A stretch of 64,000 nucleotides of DNA from Heliocidaris erythrogramma. Lineage: Eukaryota > Echinodermata > Echinoidea > Camarodonta > Echinometridae. The stretch covers positions 46,789,813 to 46,853,812 of the forward strand of contig CM046855.1 of the NCBI GenBank assembly GCA_025617745.1. Direction: 5' to 3'. The notes beneath the pieces were generated by a model that ran no database searches, was not told where the DNA came from, and worked only from the letters and a program-made list of their open reading frames with translations. Both the position numbers and the translations under genes were made by a program. Below, piece by piece: positions 12,016 through 22,665 of this stretch (position 1 is the stretch's first letter; each line of letters opens with the position of its first letter).

Positions 12016-13695
12016 ACTAACTAATGTTATCACCAGTTTGTTGCTTTTTCGATGTGATTGTGCTGCTGCAACAATGTGTCATCAAGGTATATGGTTGTGG
12101 AATTCGGTAGATGTGTTTTTGGATGGCTTTTCTGAGACCCTCTGGATGTTTGTGTTGTGTTGTATTGGTTTGTTTTTCGTGTGCATTCTGTATGTGTTGT
12201 GACGCTGTACTTCCTCTTTTCTTTTTCATCCTGCCCAACTATAAAAACCTGATTTTGCTCCAGAAACAAAACCAAACAAAATTAAACATACTTTCATAAT
12301 TTTTAAGGTAGTCCCCAGTTCTTTCTTCTCGCAAAAATTGAAAAATGTGCAGAACTTTAAAAAGGGATGGCCTTGGAATTCAATTGGAAAACAATTGCAT
12401 AGGAGCTGAGAAAGAAGAAAATGAAGGTGAGAATATCAGACTTTTCGGGACTACAAAACACTACCTTGTCCTATAGTTATATGCATGTTCATGATGGATT
12501 CACTAAATACCGTTTCCGTAAGCCTTCTGCTTGCTGCCTACATTCTGCTATTTCAAACTCATATTTCCTACATGATCGACAATTTAGAATGATATTTGGA
12601 TCATTTCCATTGAAATAAACTGTCTTTACCAGCTCTCAAACTCACCTTCAAAGCCCTAATTTAGCCACAGATGACAGATCTATCTCCACATTTGCATGAA
12701 TTTCATATATATATTTTACCCTCAAAATGAGGCAGGGGAGGATTTGAATTTATTAAAGAAATATACCTACTTTCTATATGTATGCAAGAACAGCCTTCAA
12801 TTCTGATAAGCTTTGAGGGATTTCCTACGCCCCCTCCATCCACCCCAACGTCTTTCCTTCTGATGCATCTTGTAGATCTAGCCACCCTGGGCAAGTGGGT
12901 GTGAATTTATTCGTATTCCATTTTTTTATTATTCTAACCTAGAAGAGTGCCATGCAGTCCGCATCAGGGTTGCAAGGCACCCACTCCTTATCAACATCAT
13001 AATCATATTTTCTCCTGGTTCTACATATTTTCCCTCTTTCTGTATATTTTTGTCCCTTTTCGATATAGATGATTACAATTTTTTAGGAGCCAGAAATGTC
13101 AGAAAAAGTCATTTTCCGACAAGTAGCAGGTTTATGATCCTCAATGAGCTGCATTTATTCATGTAGAAAAAAAAGAAGTTTAAAGGTGAAGCGTTAAGCA
13201 TATAGGGTGATTTCTCCCTTTAACTTCAAGTAAAACCTTGGGTGAATATGGTCAGGGATCAATCATTCAGTTTTGAGTATTCAAAGTCAATTTCAGTTTG
13301 TTAAGAATAGTATTATGTATTCAGCGTTTAATCAACTCTGGAATGACAGATGATAACAAAGAATTTATTTTTTTTAATCAATGTGAATTTTTTGACCTGA
13401 ATTATGTAAAAAAAAAAAGCCAAATTAAAGTAATGAATGGTAGAGCACACAAGAATTTATCTGTGTTTTATTCTTCTGCTATGCTAACATTAAATCAGTT
13501 TTAAATACATGCAAGGTTAATCATCGTTTTATTACTCTTCAGTTACATGTACCTATCTCAAATTGGACTTGAAAAGGAGGAGGAGGAGGGGGGCGGGGGG
13601 GGGGGTGGGTGCTCAAGTACCCCTACCATGAATAGATGTATAAAACCCTGTCTTCAGTAGATGTGAATGTAGTGTTTACATTTTGGATGTAGGTC

Positions 13696-13834
13696 AGGGC
13701 CCCGTTTCATAAAACTTGTCATCAATGAGAAGTTGCAATAACTGTTATAAGTTACTGAAATCCTTGCATCTGATTGGATGAGAGCAAATTTGTCAGTAAA
13801 AATCACTGACAAGACACTTGATGAAACGCCCCCC
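13696..13834 (+). mobile_element. Palindromic MITE family A, copy 2
   Basis: Termini CCCCGTTTCATAAAACTTG and CACTTGATGAAACGCCCCC enclose the family core (ACTGTTATAAGTTACTGAAA, then CTTGCATCTGATTGGATGAG) and the stem GTCAGTAAAAATCACTGAC. The next copy begins 37 bp downstream in the same orientation. Confidence 0.75.
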
Positions 13835-13871
13835 AAATATATCCATTCAGTACTAAGCCCAAGATAACTTC

Positions 13872-14009
13872 TGGGGAGCGTTTCATCAAATGTTTTGTCA
13901 GTGATTTTTACCGACAACTGTTATAAGCTACTGAAATTCTTGCATCTCATTGGCTGAGAGCAAATTTGTCAGTAAAAATTACTGACAAAACACTTGAAAT
14001 ACTCCCCTG
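13872..14009 (+). mobile_element. Palindromic MITE family A, copy 3
   Basis: Starts TGGGGAGCGTTTCATC and ends CACTTGAAATACTCCCCTG. The stem TTTTGTCAGTGATTTTTACC pairs with the right arm, and the core CTTGCATCTCATTGGCTGAG is shared. It lies beside copy 2 in the same orientation, so the two may have arisen by adjacent insertion or local duplication. Confidence 0.75.
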
Positions 14010-14374
14010 AAGATAACTTGTCCTTAGGTCTATGTAAATAGCTTATTTTACCAAAATCAAATCATATTCATTGGATTTAATGAATTTCAGTTAAAAACTA
14101 AAAAAAGCCTGAAAATGCTCACTGAGGGCAGCAACGTTATATGAGTGAACCAGTCACAAAAATTTCTTGAGCGAAAAGGGTGATCATTTAGAATTCCTGA
14201 AATTTCCATGTTGGGTTTCAAAAAAAGACAGTGTAAACACTTTGCTTTGATTACTGGACATAACTTGAATCCTTTAAAGAGATTATTCAGTCAGTAATAA
14301 TGAGGAAATAGAAATTCATCCTTTCTAAAAATAGCCTTTTTTTGCCCCACCCCATCAACCCTTCATCTGAGAAA

Positions 14375-14524
14375 TATTGTAAAAACCAGAAATTTTTGCG
14401 TGCATGAAACTTTTGCGAATATCGCGAGTGGTCGAGATTAGCGAAAGTTTCATGCCCGCGAAATAGGCTGTCGTTAACAATTCACAAAAGTTTTATGTCG
14501 CGAAAAATGTCTGATTTTACAGTA
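14375..14524. mobile_element. Palindromic MITE family B (CTGTAAAA ends), copy 1
   Basis: ATTGTAAAAACCAGAAATTT at the left faces ATTTTACAGTA at the right. Inside, TGCATGAAACTTTTGCGAAT pairs with GCGAAAGTTTCATGC. The family, recognised by CTGTAAAA termini and internal GCGAAA/TTTCGC stems, recurs at 47924-48104, 48658-48860, 50988-51165 and 63595-63685. TA at the outer edge would fit a Tc1/mariner-type target, but that is inferred. Confidence 0.6.
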
Positions 14525-15363
14525 CTTAGATTATACTATTCTAGTTTAGTACAGAACTTTTGATATGCATCAGATTGAATGTGAAGGCAAACATCACGTC
14601 CTAACCTGTCTGCATTCATGTCAAGTTTTCCTTCTCTCCTTATGACAACCCTCTCTACATCTCAATTTGTTTCTCTCTCTCTCTCTCTCCCTGACACAAG
14701 CCTTCTCTGTAAATCAAGCCCCCTGCACTCTCGCCAATCACCGTCGCAGGTCGGATAAATACTCCTTGATTCTCGGCGGATATCAATATTTCACACCGAC
14801 TGTAATGACACGAGACTAGTGTGAATAGACGTGTCAACATTAAAGTTGCACGAGGGAGCCCAGACGTCTTAATACAAGTCGGGAATTCTTGGGGCTCTGA
14901 AAGAGGGTCATGAAAACATGCATGTTTGGCTTGATTTTCATGATGAGAATTTTATTGTCATAGGTTTGGATTAAAGGCAGAGTATAATCAATGTGAGAGT
15001 CACACTAAGAAGAAAATACAGTATGACTCTTTTATGTATTTTGCATATGTTAGACAACTAAAAAAAAAAAAAAATTATTTAAATAATAATGATCCAAGAA
15101 TCACAGAAAGAAGAAAATTCAATTTGATGTTTAAAAAAATATATTTGGGTTATATTAGACAACTTCCAAAAAGCTGTTTTTTGTGATCCAAGTGTCACAT
15201 TTAATAGAAAATTCAGTGTGATCCTTTTTAATGTTTTGGGTAAGGGTATAATAGACAACTTTCAAACATCTCTTTTTTTCAATCCAATCTTAAACGTAGC
15301 AAATACAGCGTTACTCATTTTTATATTTTGGATGCATAAGACAAGTTTGAAAGTGCTGTTGTT

Positions 15364-15700
15364 TTATGCCTCCGCCCACAGAAGGTGGTGCCGGAGGCAT
15401 TATGTTTTCGGATTGTCCGTCCGTCCGTCCCGCTTTCTCATTCTCGCGATAACTAAAGAACCATATGACGTATGAACTTCAAACTTGGTGCTAGTATGTA
15501 TCACATAGGAAAAAATTCTGAATAGATTTTGGGATATGTAGGTCAAAGATCAAAGGTCACAGAGGCCAATTTCTGAAATTTCAGGTGTTAGCCTCATTCT
15601 CGCGAGAACTCAAGAACCAATTGAGGTATGAACTATACCTGTGTAGGTCAAAGGTCATAGAGGTCAATTCTGAAATTGCAGGTTGTAGCCTCGTCATCGT
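15364..15700 (+). repeat. Dispersed repeat with GCCTCCGCC...GGAGGCATTATG hairpin
   Basis: TATGCCTCCGCCCACAGAAG and GGTGCCGGAGGCATTATG form a short hairpin. They are followed by TCCGTCCGTCCGTCC and the text TCTCGCGATAACTAAAGAAC, CATATGACGTATGAACTTCA. TCTCGCGAGAACTCAAGAAC and GAGGTATGAACTATACCTGT at 15598-15645 repeat that unit about 160 nt on, with GTAGGTCAAAGGTCA-type motifs between. I recognise the style of a repeat common in marine invertebrate genomes but cannot name a family. Confidence 0.5.
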
Positions 15701-15968
15701 GATATCTCAAACCATTTTATTTAATATCTTTATTTGAATGCACTTGATCTGATTTATGGATAAACACCATAACATTCAAATTTGGAGCCATGAGGCTGAA
15801 ATGTATGTAATTTTAAAAAGGGTAAAATGTTGATTTAGATACTATAAACTATAAAGTTTCATTCAACAAATATATTGGGTATGTAAAAATATATTTGTAA
15901 TTAAATATCATAATTGATAGGATTGAAGTAAATTGAATATATCATAAAGAAATGTGAGAAAATTACAA

Positions 15969-16053
15969 TGCCCCGACCGGGATTCGAACCCGGGATTCGA
16001 ACCCGGAACCCTGGATTACATGACCAGTGCTCTACCAACTGAGCTATCCGGGC
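15969..16053 (-). tRNA. tRNA-Thr(TGT)-like pseudogene, left copy
   Basis: Reads on the minus strand from GCCCGGATAGCTCAGTTGG. It is 85 nt rather than 72 because the box B/T-arm segment GGGTTCGAATCCC is present twice. A doubled T arm cannot fold as a normal tRNA, and the anticodon loop has the same U33 defect as its partner. It is called a pseudogene or tRNA-derived repeat. Confidence 0.6.
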
Positions 16054-16208
16054 TCCCTTCGAAGCAAAGTAACAATCTCACATATAGAAGACCTGTCTCA
16101 TTGGTAGGCCATTATATAGCGTACGCATGGAATTGGTATGGATGTACCCCCTACGCTCGATGGAAAGAGAGGGGCTATATGTGTGATTGTTACTTTGCTT
16201 CGACGGGA

Positions 16209-16280
16209 GCCCGGATAGCTCAGTTGGTAGAGCACTGGTCATGTAATCCAGGGTTCCGGGTTCGAATCCCGGTCGGGGCA
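16209..16280 (+). tRNA. tRNA-Thr(TGT)-like sequence, right copy
   Basis: The 72-nt sequence folds as a cloverleaf. Acceptor GCCCGGA/TCGGGGC has one G-G mismatch, D stem GCTC/GAGC pairs, anticodon stem CTGGT/TCCAG has a T-T at the loop end, and T stem CCGGG/CCCGG encloses TTCGAAT. Box A (TAGCTCAGTTGG) and box B (GGTTCGAATCC) are intact. The loop CATGTAA would put TGT (Thr) at the anticodon, but position 33 is A instead of the near-universal T. It therefore looks like a tRNA-derived repeat or a decaying gene. CCA is not encoded, as normal for a nuclear tRNA. Confidence 0.6.
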
Positions 16281-16410
16281 TTGTAATTTTCTCACATTTC
16301 TTTAAGATATATTAAAAATATATTTGTTATGTATTGAAACAGAGGCATAGTGATAACAAATTGCAAATATATTTGATAAAAGTATGATTTGCTTAAACGT
16401 TATCTATTGA

Positions 16411-16442
16411 CCCCCGCCCCCCCCCCCCCCCCCCCCCCCCCC
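16411..16442 (+). repeat. Poly-C tract (C5-G-C26)
   Basis: A run of 26 cytosines follows CCCCCG, making this the longest of several C or G homopolymers in the window. The complementary strand could form a G-quadruplex. Confidence 0.9.
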
Positions 16443-16855
16443 AACAAAAAAAAAGCAGAAAAGTGCTGCATTGAGTGTAGAAGCATTCGGTTTTATTAAA
16501 GAATCATTGTACATATATGATAATTCTCCCTGAATTTAAACTTAAAAGTTCTGCATAAAGTGTGCTACAGTCATATTTTAGAGTATTCTATGCAAAGTGT
16601 GTACTCCAAGTGAACTCATCATGGTTGTGTCATTGCCAAGATATCACCATCAACATAAAGATTCAATATTCCTATTTGCACATGAGTAGAAGTAACCATG
16701 GGTTTATTATATATTGAATACCCAGTAGCTCGACACACACCATCAATGTTTGCTTGCAGCATTCAAACACTAACCCTGGCCAAGGCAAATTTGAGAAGAT
16801 GTCCAAACACCATTCTCTCTTCACACATGATGCTGCTGCTTGTATTTCTCTCTTC

Positions 16856-17345
16856 TTCTATTTTTTTTTCTCTCTCTCTCTCTCTTCACACTCTTTGTTT
16901 GTCTGTCTCTGTCTCTGTATCTCCCTCACTTTTATCTCCCTGTGTCTCTGTCTCTCTCTCTGCCTCTGCCTCTCTTTATACTTTATATTTCTAGTACTAG
17001 TTTTCTTTCTCTGGTTCTCTGGTTCTCTGCAAATTATCTCTCTCTTGCTCTCTCTGTTTCTCTGTCTCTCTGTCTTTATCACTTATTTTTTTCCAGTTTC
17101 TTCCCCCGCCTCTCTTTGTGTCTTTCTCCCTGTTTCTCTTATCTGATTCTCTCTCTCTCTCTCTCTCTCTCTCTGTAGCTCTGCTCCATTCTCCCTCTTT
17201 ATCTCTCTTCCTCTATCTTCTTCCCATCTGTCACCCCTCTCTCTCTCTCTCTCTCTCTCTGCCCTTCACTCTCTCTCTCTTTCTCTCTCTCTCTTTTGCT
17301 CTTTACCCCTTCCTCTACCCCTCTTTCTCTTTATCATTCTCTGCA
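16856..17345 (+). repeat. Degenerate CT/CTCTGT microsatellite region
   Basis: About 490 nt of pyrimidine-rich sequence with blocks of CTCTCT, CTGTCTCT and CCTCTT. Several overlapping Leu/Ser/Phe-rich frames (and Arg/Glu-rich frames on the other strand) are repeat translations and are not genes. Confidence 0.85.
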
Positions 17346-17659
17346 TGTATTTGTCTCTCTGCGCCTCCTCAATCTTGATGTTTCTTTGGATTGGCTTGCT
17401 CCCAGTGCTGTTTGAAAAAGATGTATAGCCAGCTTGAGGCAAGAAATATAAATAACAAAAATTACCCATAGGCATTCTCCACAAAAATATTTATAGCTCC
17501 CCCCCCCCCCTTCCGCTGTAGTAACTAGGCCATTTCCATCATACTTTATTGTTCCTATGTCACTATTTATGTCTTTGTATGTCATCCTTATTTTTATTTC
17601 ATCCATGTTTTTATTCTGATTATTTTCATCCTACTCAAATAAAAGATTGAATTGCAATC

Positions 17660-17662
17660 TTG

Positions 17663-17693
<31 letters not shown>
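17660..17693 (+). repeat. (GT)n microsatellite
   Basis: A clean run of about 16 GT units directly follows TTGAATTGCAATCTTGTT. The preceding AAATAAAAGATTGAATTGCA resembles the 3' end of a LINE, but this is weak. Confidence 0.85.
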
Positions 17694-17697
<4 letters not shown>

Positions 17698-18210
17698 TTG
17701 ATTTGTTGTTTGTGTTTTTTCTAGATATTGAAAATCAAAATATAAACATATTTTTCTCTTTTTTGCCAGAAATGGAATTAGTTTTGCCAATTTAATTCCT
17801 AAATACTATTCATATATCGTGTTATAAGAAAGAAATATTACCACCAAAATCACTTTTATACCTGAAGCATTATTTGCTTAAAGATATACTTGATACTTAA
17901 CTGTATAAACAGAATGTTATATGTTCATGATAATCCGTGTTTTAGTGAGATATCTTCTACAATGAAATATATAATGCAATTCAAGAGATTCAAATTTGTT
18001 ATAAAGGGAAGAGGAGATATTCAAGGACAATATATTTATACTTTATGTTGTGCCATTTTAAATTGAGTTCAAGGTATTCAGCACATCCAAATATAAATAT
18101 TTTTGTCTTTTGTCATGCTTTCTTTCGCTGTCCGTGATGATTTCAAGTGTGGATTGCCGTGCATCCTCTTTTCTTTTCTTTTCTTTTTTATCCCTTGAAG
18201 CCATTCAGTG

Positions 18211-18262
18211 TGTTTTATGTATATTTATGTATGTATGTGTGTATGTATATGTGTATATGTGA
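18211..18262 (+). promoter_or_regulatory. UG/UAUG-rich intronic tract 80 nt before exon 4a
   Basis: A TGTATGTATGTGTGTATG-type tract ends about 80 nt upstream of the exon 4a acceptor. UG-rich intronic sequences are known binding sites for CELF-type splicing factors. Any role in exon 4a/4b choice is inferred from position only. Confidence 0.3.
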
Positions 18263-18343
18263 CTTGGTCGCTCAGTCCCATAGCTGTGTTTCTGTGCTGT
18301 GCGGTGGTATTATTCTTCGTGTGACATCTTATTTCCACCTTAG

Positions 18344-18392
18344 AGTCAAGATATGGGCATCAAGACATTAGTAATGCTGGATGAACAAGGAG
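18344..18392 (+). CDS. SNAP25: SNAP-25 alternative coding exon 4a (49 nt)
   Basis: Encodes SQDMGIKTLVMLDEQG plus the first base of the next codon. It corresponds to residues ~39-55 of vertebrate SNAP-25 and carries the glutamine (DEQG) that forms the ionic zero layer of the first SNARE helix. Acceptor is CCTTAG (18338-18343) and donor is the strong GTAAGA from 18393. Phase is 0 in, 1 out. Exon 4b, 1.6 kb downstream, encodes the same segment with four changes (K to Q, E to D, A to M, L to M when 4b is read against 4a). The exons have equal length and phase, so either joins exon 3 to exon 5 in frame. Use of both puts a TGA in frame inside 4b. Compared with the vertebrate sequence (SKDAGIRTLVM), 4a keeps the final M but has the divergent QDM. 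Confidence 0.9.
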
Positions 18393-19854
18393 GTAAGAGA
18401 AACGGGGCCCAAGGGCTCAACTTCGTTGGATGCAGTTTGCTTTCAAAAATTTCTCACAGTGTTATTATCCATTTATATTTATTTCACCAGGGTTTTTTTT
18501 TTTCTCTCCCTCTCTCATTCCAGTTTGCATGATATGGTGAAATGTATTGTTTCACATTTCAGTCAATTTTTTAACAATGTATTTCACGATGGGGGAAAGT
18601 AAATGTTATGGTTTGAAGTAGGTGACTTGATTTGCACTGTACCTGTTTTAATAGGAAAAGTATTCGTTTGGGTAAACCACAAGCTGGTGATGAATTTCAC
18701 CAGAAAAGGAGCTCCATGTCTTAAAATTTGTTCAATAACCAATCTTTTACAGTGCTTTGGTAGGTCACCTCCTTGCATTTCAACCCACATTTACATTTTA
18801 CTGGAGATCGGGTTGGTGGAGTTTTTGCATTGCAAACAACACTTAGCTAGTCCTTTTCCCAGTAAACCAACAAATTTGCTTCTGCGATTATTAGAAGAAT
18901 CGCTCACGCCTAATGATGTTCCACAATTTTCTTGATCAAAAACGGGGAAAGTGAAGGCTGATGCATAGTATAATCCTCCTTCCCTTTCAATCATTTTATG
19001 GTTTTATTGGTTAAAGATTTCACACGTGCTTGTGCTTTTTATTTGTAGAGTTGAGTTCCTCACAACACTAATAATAATGTCATCTTGTATGGAAATAAGA
19101 CAGTTGTTTGATAATGTTTCTAGGAAGAGGACTTTCTATATTGTTGAGCAGTGTTGAAGGCTGATCCATCATAAAAAAATCCTTAATGCATGCTAAATGG
19201 GTGTGCGGAAAACTACTCTACAGGCCAGAGTTTTAACAGATTACAACTTCACTGCAAAGCAACAGCAACTGTCGTACAAAAAGAAAATCAATGAAAATAG
19301 GTGATTATCGTCACTAGATCAATTGATGCTGATGTCAGTTTTGAGAGAAAAGGGTATGTGAAAAAGGGAAAGTTTTAAGATTTTCCACACAGAGTGTTGC
19401 CAATTTGTGGTTAAACCCATTGAAAATTCATATGCAATGGTACACCAGCTTCATGTACGTGATGTTGTGGTGCAATGTGAGGAGTTGCAGTCTGTGCTGG
19501 ATAGAATGCAAGTTTATGTGCGTAGAAACACATGTATCCAATGAAACTCCAATGAATAATATAGCAATGCCCATCTAAAACAACCATTAACAGCTTGATG
19601 AACAGAATTAACTGTGTGATATTGCCACAAACAATTGTGAAATTATATCATATGCTCCATATAGATATTAATATATATCCCAATATTAATAGATATGTTA
19701 CGATATGCTGTGTTTTAAACCACTTAATCTTGACACTTTCCATTTTTCCTCTTGCCTGTAGCTAGCTCAACCATGGTAACGGGGCCTGTATCTATATCAA
19801 TCATATTTCATTCCATTTTTTTATTCTTCTTTCTTCCTCTCTCTTTGAACCCTC

Positions 19855-19937
19855 CTTCTCTCTCTCTCTCTCTGTCTCTCTCTCTCTCTGTCTCTCTTTG
19901 TCTCTCTGTCTCTCTGTCTCTCTGTCTCTCTCTCTTC
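19855..19937 (+). repeat. CT/CTGT tract upstream of exon 4b
   Basis: About 80 nt of CTCTCT and CTGTCTCT ends 52 nt before the exon 4b acceptor. It could bind polypyrimidine-tract proteins. Leu/Ser-rich and Arg/Glu-rich frames here are not genes. Confidence 0.8.
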
Positions 19938-19989
19938 CAATATTTCGGTTCATTCTGTTTTTTACTTGATTGCTACCGACACCGATTAG

Positions 19990-20038
19990 AGCAAAGAAGC
20001 GGGTATCAAGACTTTGGTGCTCCTGGATGAACAAGGAG
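19990..20038 (+). CDS. SNAP25: SNAP-25 alternative coding exon 4b (49 nt)
   Basis: Encodes SKEAGIKTLVLLDEQG plus one base, the second version of the exon that carries the zero-layer glutamine of the first SNARE helix. It is closer than 4a to the vertebrate sequence at its start (SK-AGI). Acceptor is GATTAG (19984-19989); the donor GTGATA from 20039 is weaker than that of 4a. Phases (0 in, 1 out) equal those of 4a. The CT tract upstream and a very C-rich 100 nt just after the donor are candidate splicing signals. Splicing 4a to 4b would read into a TGA at 20028-20030. Skipping both would read into a TGA at 29627-29629 in exon 5. This makes the pair functionally mutually exclusive. Confidence 0.9.
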
Positions 20039-20060
20039 GTGATAAAATAGTGGCCGTGCT

Positions 20061-20159
20061 TGCCCACCCACCCCCTTTCCCCCACCGCACCCCTTGCCAC
20101 ACCCTACAATAACCTTGTACCCCAACCTGCATCCCATCCTTACCCCCTACCCCACTCCA
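20061..20159 (+). promoter_or_regulatory. C-rich intronic tract just after exon 4b
   Basis: From 23 nt past the 4b donor, about 100 nt consist largely of CCCC, CCACCC and TACCCC on the + strand. C-rich RNA of this kind is the known ligand of PCBP/hnRNP K proteins. Influence on 4b use is inferred from position next to a weak donor. The complementary G-rich strand could also form quadruplexes. Confidence 0.35.
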
Positions 20160-20163
20160 ACAT

Positions 20164-22526
20164 GTAATTTTGATGGCTTAGTTAACAATAACCACGAGTT
20201 GATTGAAGTGATATGCAGACTGTGTAGTTCCCTGTATGTGTTGAAGTTGAAATCAAGTTTCCAGCTTGAATACCCATTTCTCATATCGAGATTTTATCAT
20301 TTGTTTAAAGATGATTTGAAATATTTCAATTTGCAGTTTGGACAAGAGGGTTAAAGTAGTCATGAATTCTATAACTATCTGTCTCCTTCGAAGTGAATTC
20401 AAAAATTCAAAGCACATTGCAGAGATGAAATTTACGTTTTAAAACAAGAGTTATCTTATTTTGCAGATATTTGTTCAAAATTTGTTAAATGCCCATTCCA
20501 AAATCATAGAAAGTTATTGAATTTTAAAGGAATGTGTAGCAGGTCATCCACTTTTTTTAATATTTGAAATTGAAAAGAATTTGTTGATGTCAAGGTTTTG
20601 GATGAATTGTGAGAGATAATAATAATCAAACTAAAATAATTCCACATTGATGCATGTGCTTTTTGGAGGAAGACAATATCAATTGAGTTTAAATTGTTTT
20701 GTTAGTTTTGCATTCAACCATATGTGAAAAACTGATATAAAATAAAAGTTATAGAGCAAAAAATTCAATGGGTCTTCAGGCTTGGACACATATGGCTTAG
20801 ATTAATAGCAGTGTGTCTTGTGTGATTGTAATAATGTAGTTGTAGTAGTAAAAACGCTCTCACTGCCAAAATTATCAAGAAATAACACTTTGCTATCTTT
20901 AATTTCTTCTTCAAAATTTGCTAAACGAATGTTTGACAGTGATTTTTGCTCTTTTGTAATACATAGAATTCTGTAAAAATTTCACCAAAAAGTGACACTG
21001 TACCTCTAGTGTTTTAGAAAATTCAATTTTTTTTCATATTTCATTGTAGTCACTAAAATTAGTAGGTATTTCCTTGTCCTTGGTCGCTTTAGCTAATCCC
21101 ACTGAATAACACTAACAATTCTCCTTATGAAATATTAGTTTTAGATAAAGATCACCATGTGTCTGAAAGATAAATTTGAGTACTGCTCATGCGATTACAT
21201 TGTGAAATAAACTGTCTAAAAGCAATTTGGAAGGTGGATTATGTAATAAATAAGAAATGGAGTTTTGGAATCATCGAACTGATAATGAATTGACTCAATC
21301 TTCCTGAAAGTCACTGCACGTAGAAACAAGTATATGGGACTACACACACATGTAGCTTGGAAGTTTGCTCCCAAGCTTTTAGCTACATTATCTCTCGTCA
21401 TATCACGATAATGTGGGGGTTTGAAGTGCAATCCTTTTCAGGGCATATTTCTCGCTTGATCCTCTTCGATAATGACATTAAATAATGAGAAAGCTTACAA
21501 ATTATTTTTCACCTCGATGAAAACTCAACCTATTCTCTTTATAGATGTAACCAATTACCAACCAAATTTGAATGATTCCAGCAAACTCACCGATGGCCCT
21601 TTTGATAAGAAGCCTATTAAAGCTCATGTAATTGGAATATCCTGCATGTAAGAAACTGATTTTTGACTAATGAGACAAATTAAATGGATGGAGTCGAGGA
21701 CAACATAACAAAAGCGATATACATGTACACAGGATAAGAGCAAGCAAAAATAAATATGCATGTGTAGTCTCTAGATCTATTTCTTTTTGTTAGATTTTTA
21801 AAGTCAGACTAGCCTACATTGTTCAGTTCTCCAGAATGGCTACCTGTAATAGTTTGTTTTAATTTATGTGCATAGAGATCCTTAAGTTGCATTCTAAACT
21901 CCCATATCAAATTTGTTGTATTTATTCTCATTTGCTTATATTTGAAAAAGAAAGGAAAAAAGACTTGATCATTATTTTAACCAAAAGTTAATCCATACAT
22001 CAACACCTTTTCCCTTTGTTTGTTTGTTTTTTTTTATTTTTTGTTTTACTTCCAATGACATGTAGTTAATTTCGTTTTTAAATGAACTTTGCTAGCAGCA
22101 TACATTGCCCCATCAACTTATTCATGTTTATTCCTCATTCAATTCAGAACAATATAGTGATTTTTATTTTATTTTTGGGGGCATGTTAATGTGTATTTAT
22201 TGTTGAATAGTTAATACATTGTATTGTTTGTAACATAATATCCATGTATGCTCTATGTAGACAATAAATATATACGTAAATCCTTCCTTACTCATTATTC
22301 CACTTGCATACTAGTTTGTCATTATCTCCTGATGTAATCATTTTATTGTTTATCCTCTAAAGATAGACGCATTCTTAAACACAGGAATCATTTTAATATA
22401 CGACCCATTTAGATATGTGTAGTCTCCTAGTGTTGATATAAACCCTCAATGTTTAATCAACTATTATATCTAGTTGGTTAGTTTCACTTGATATTTTTGT
22501 TGTATATGGTGCCCACTATGAGATCA
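20164..22526. other. Non-coding SNAP-25 intron 4b-5, first part
   Basis: AT-rich with no exon, RNA gene or clear element. A TGCATG (Rbfox-type motif) occurs at 20651-20656, about 615 nt after exon 4b, and another at 19187-19192 after exon 4a; single copies of a 6-mer are weak evidence. Confidence 0.45.
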
Positions 22527-22665
22527 GGGGGGCGTTTCATCAAGTGTCTTGTCAGTGATTTTTACCGACTAATTTGCTCTCAGCCAATCAGATGCAAGGA
22601 TTTCAGTAGCTTATAACAGTTGTCGGTAAAAATCACTGACAAAACACTTGATGAAATGCTCCCCT
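22527..22665 (-). mobile_element. Palindromic MITE family A, copy 4
   Basis: Termini GGGGGGCGTTTCATCAAGTG and CACTTGATGAAATGCTCCCC are nearly perfect inverted repeats. The stem TTGTCAGTGATTTTTACCG pairs with CGGTAAAAATCACTGAC. The core GCTCTCAGCCAATCAGATGC has the same orientation as copy 1 and is opposite to copies 2, 3 and 5. Confidence 0.8.

Larger units (their letters stand above)
15935..16313. repeat. Long fold-back: inverted pair of tRNA-Thr-like sequences
   Basis: Arms at about 15935-16087 and 16171-16313 are near-perfect reverse complements around an ~83-nt loop. Each arm contains a tRNA-Thr-like sequence plus shared flanks (AATATATC, AAAGAAATGTGAGAAAATTA outside; GAAGCAAAGTAACAATC inside). 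The main difference is an internal duplication of the box B segment in the left copy. This is either a fold-back element built on a tRNA gene or a head-to-head duplication. Confidence 0.8.

Noticed and set aside
15969-16280. Two functional tRNA genes
   Set aside because: One has a doubled T arm. Both lack U33 and have an acceptor mismatch, and they lie in a fold-back.
16698-17606. Several overlapping 70-130-codon frames
   Set aside because: All come from CT-rich simple sequence, with no domain and no consistent splice context.
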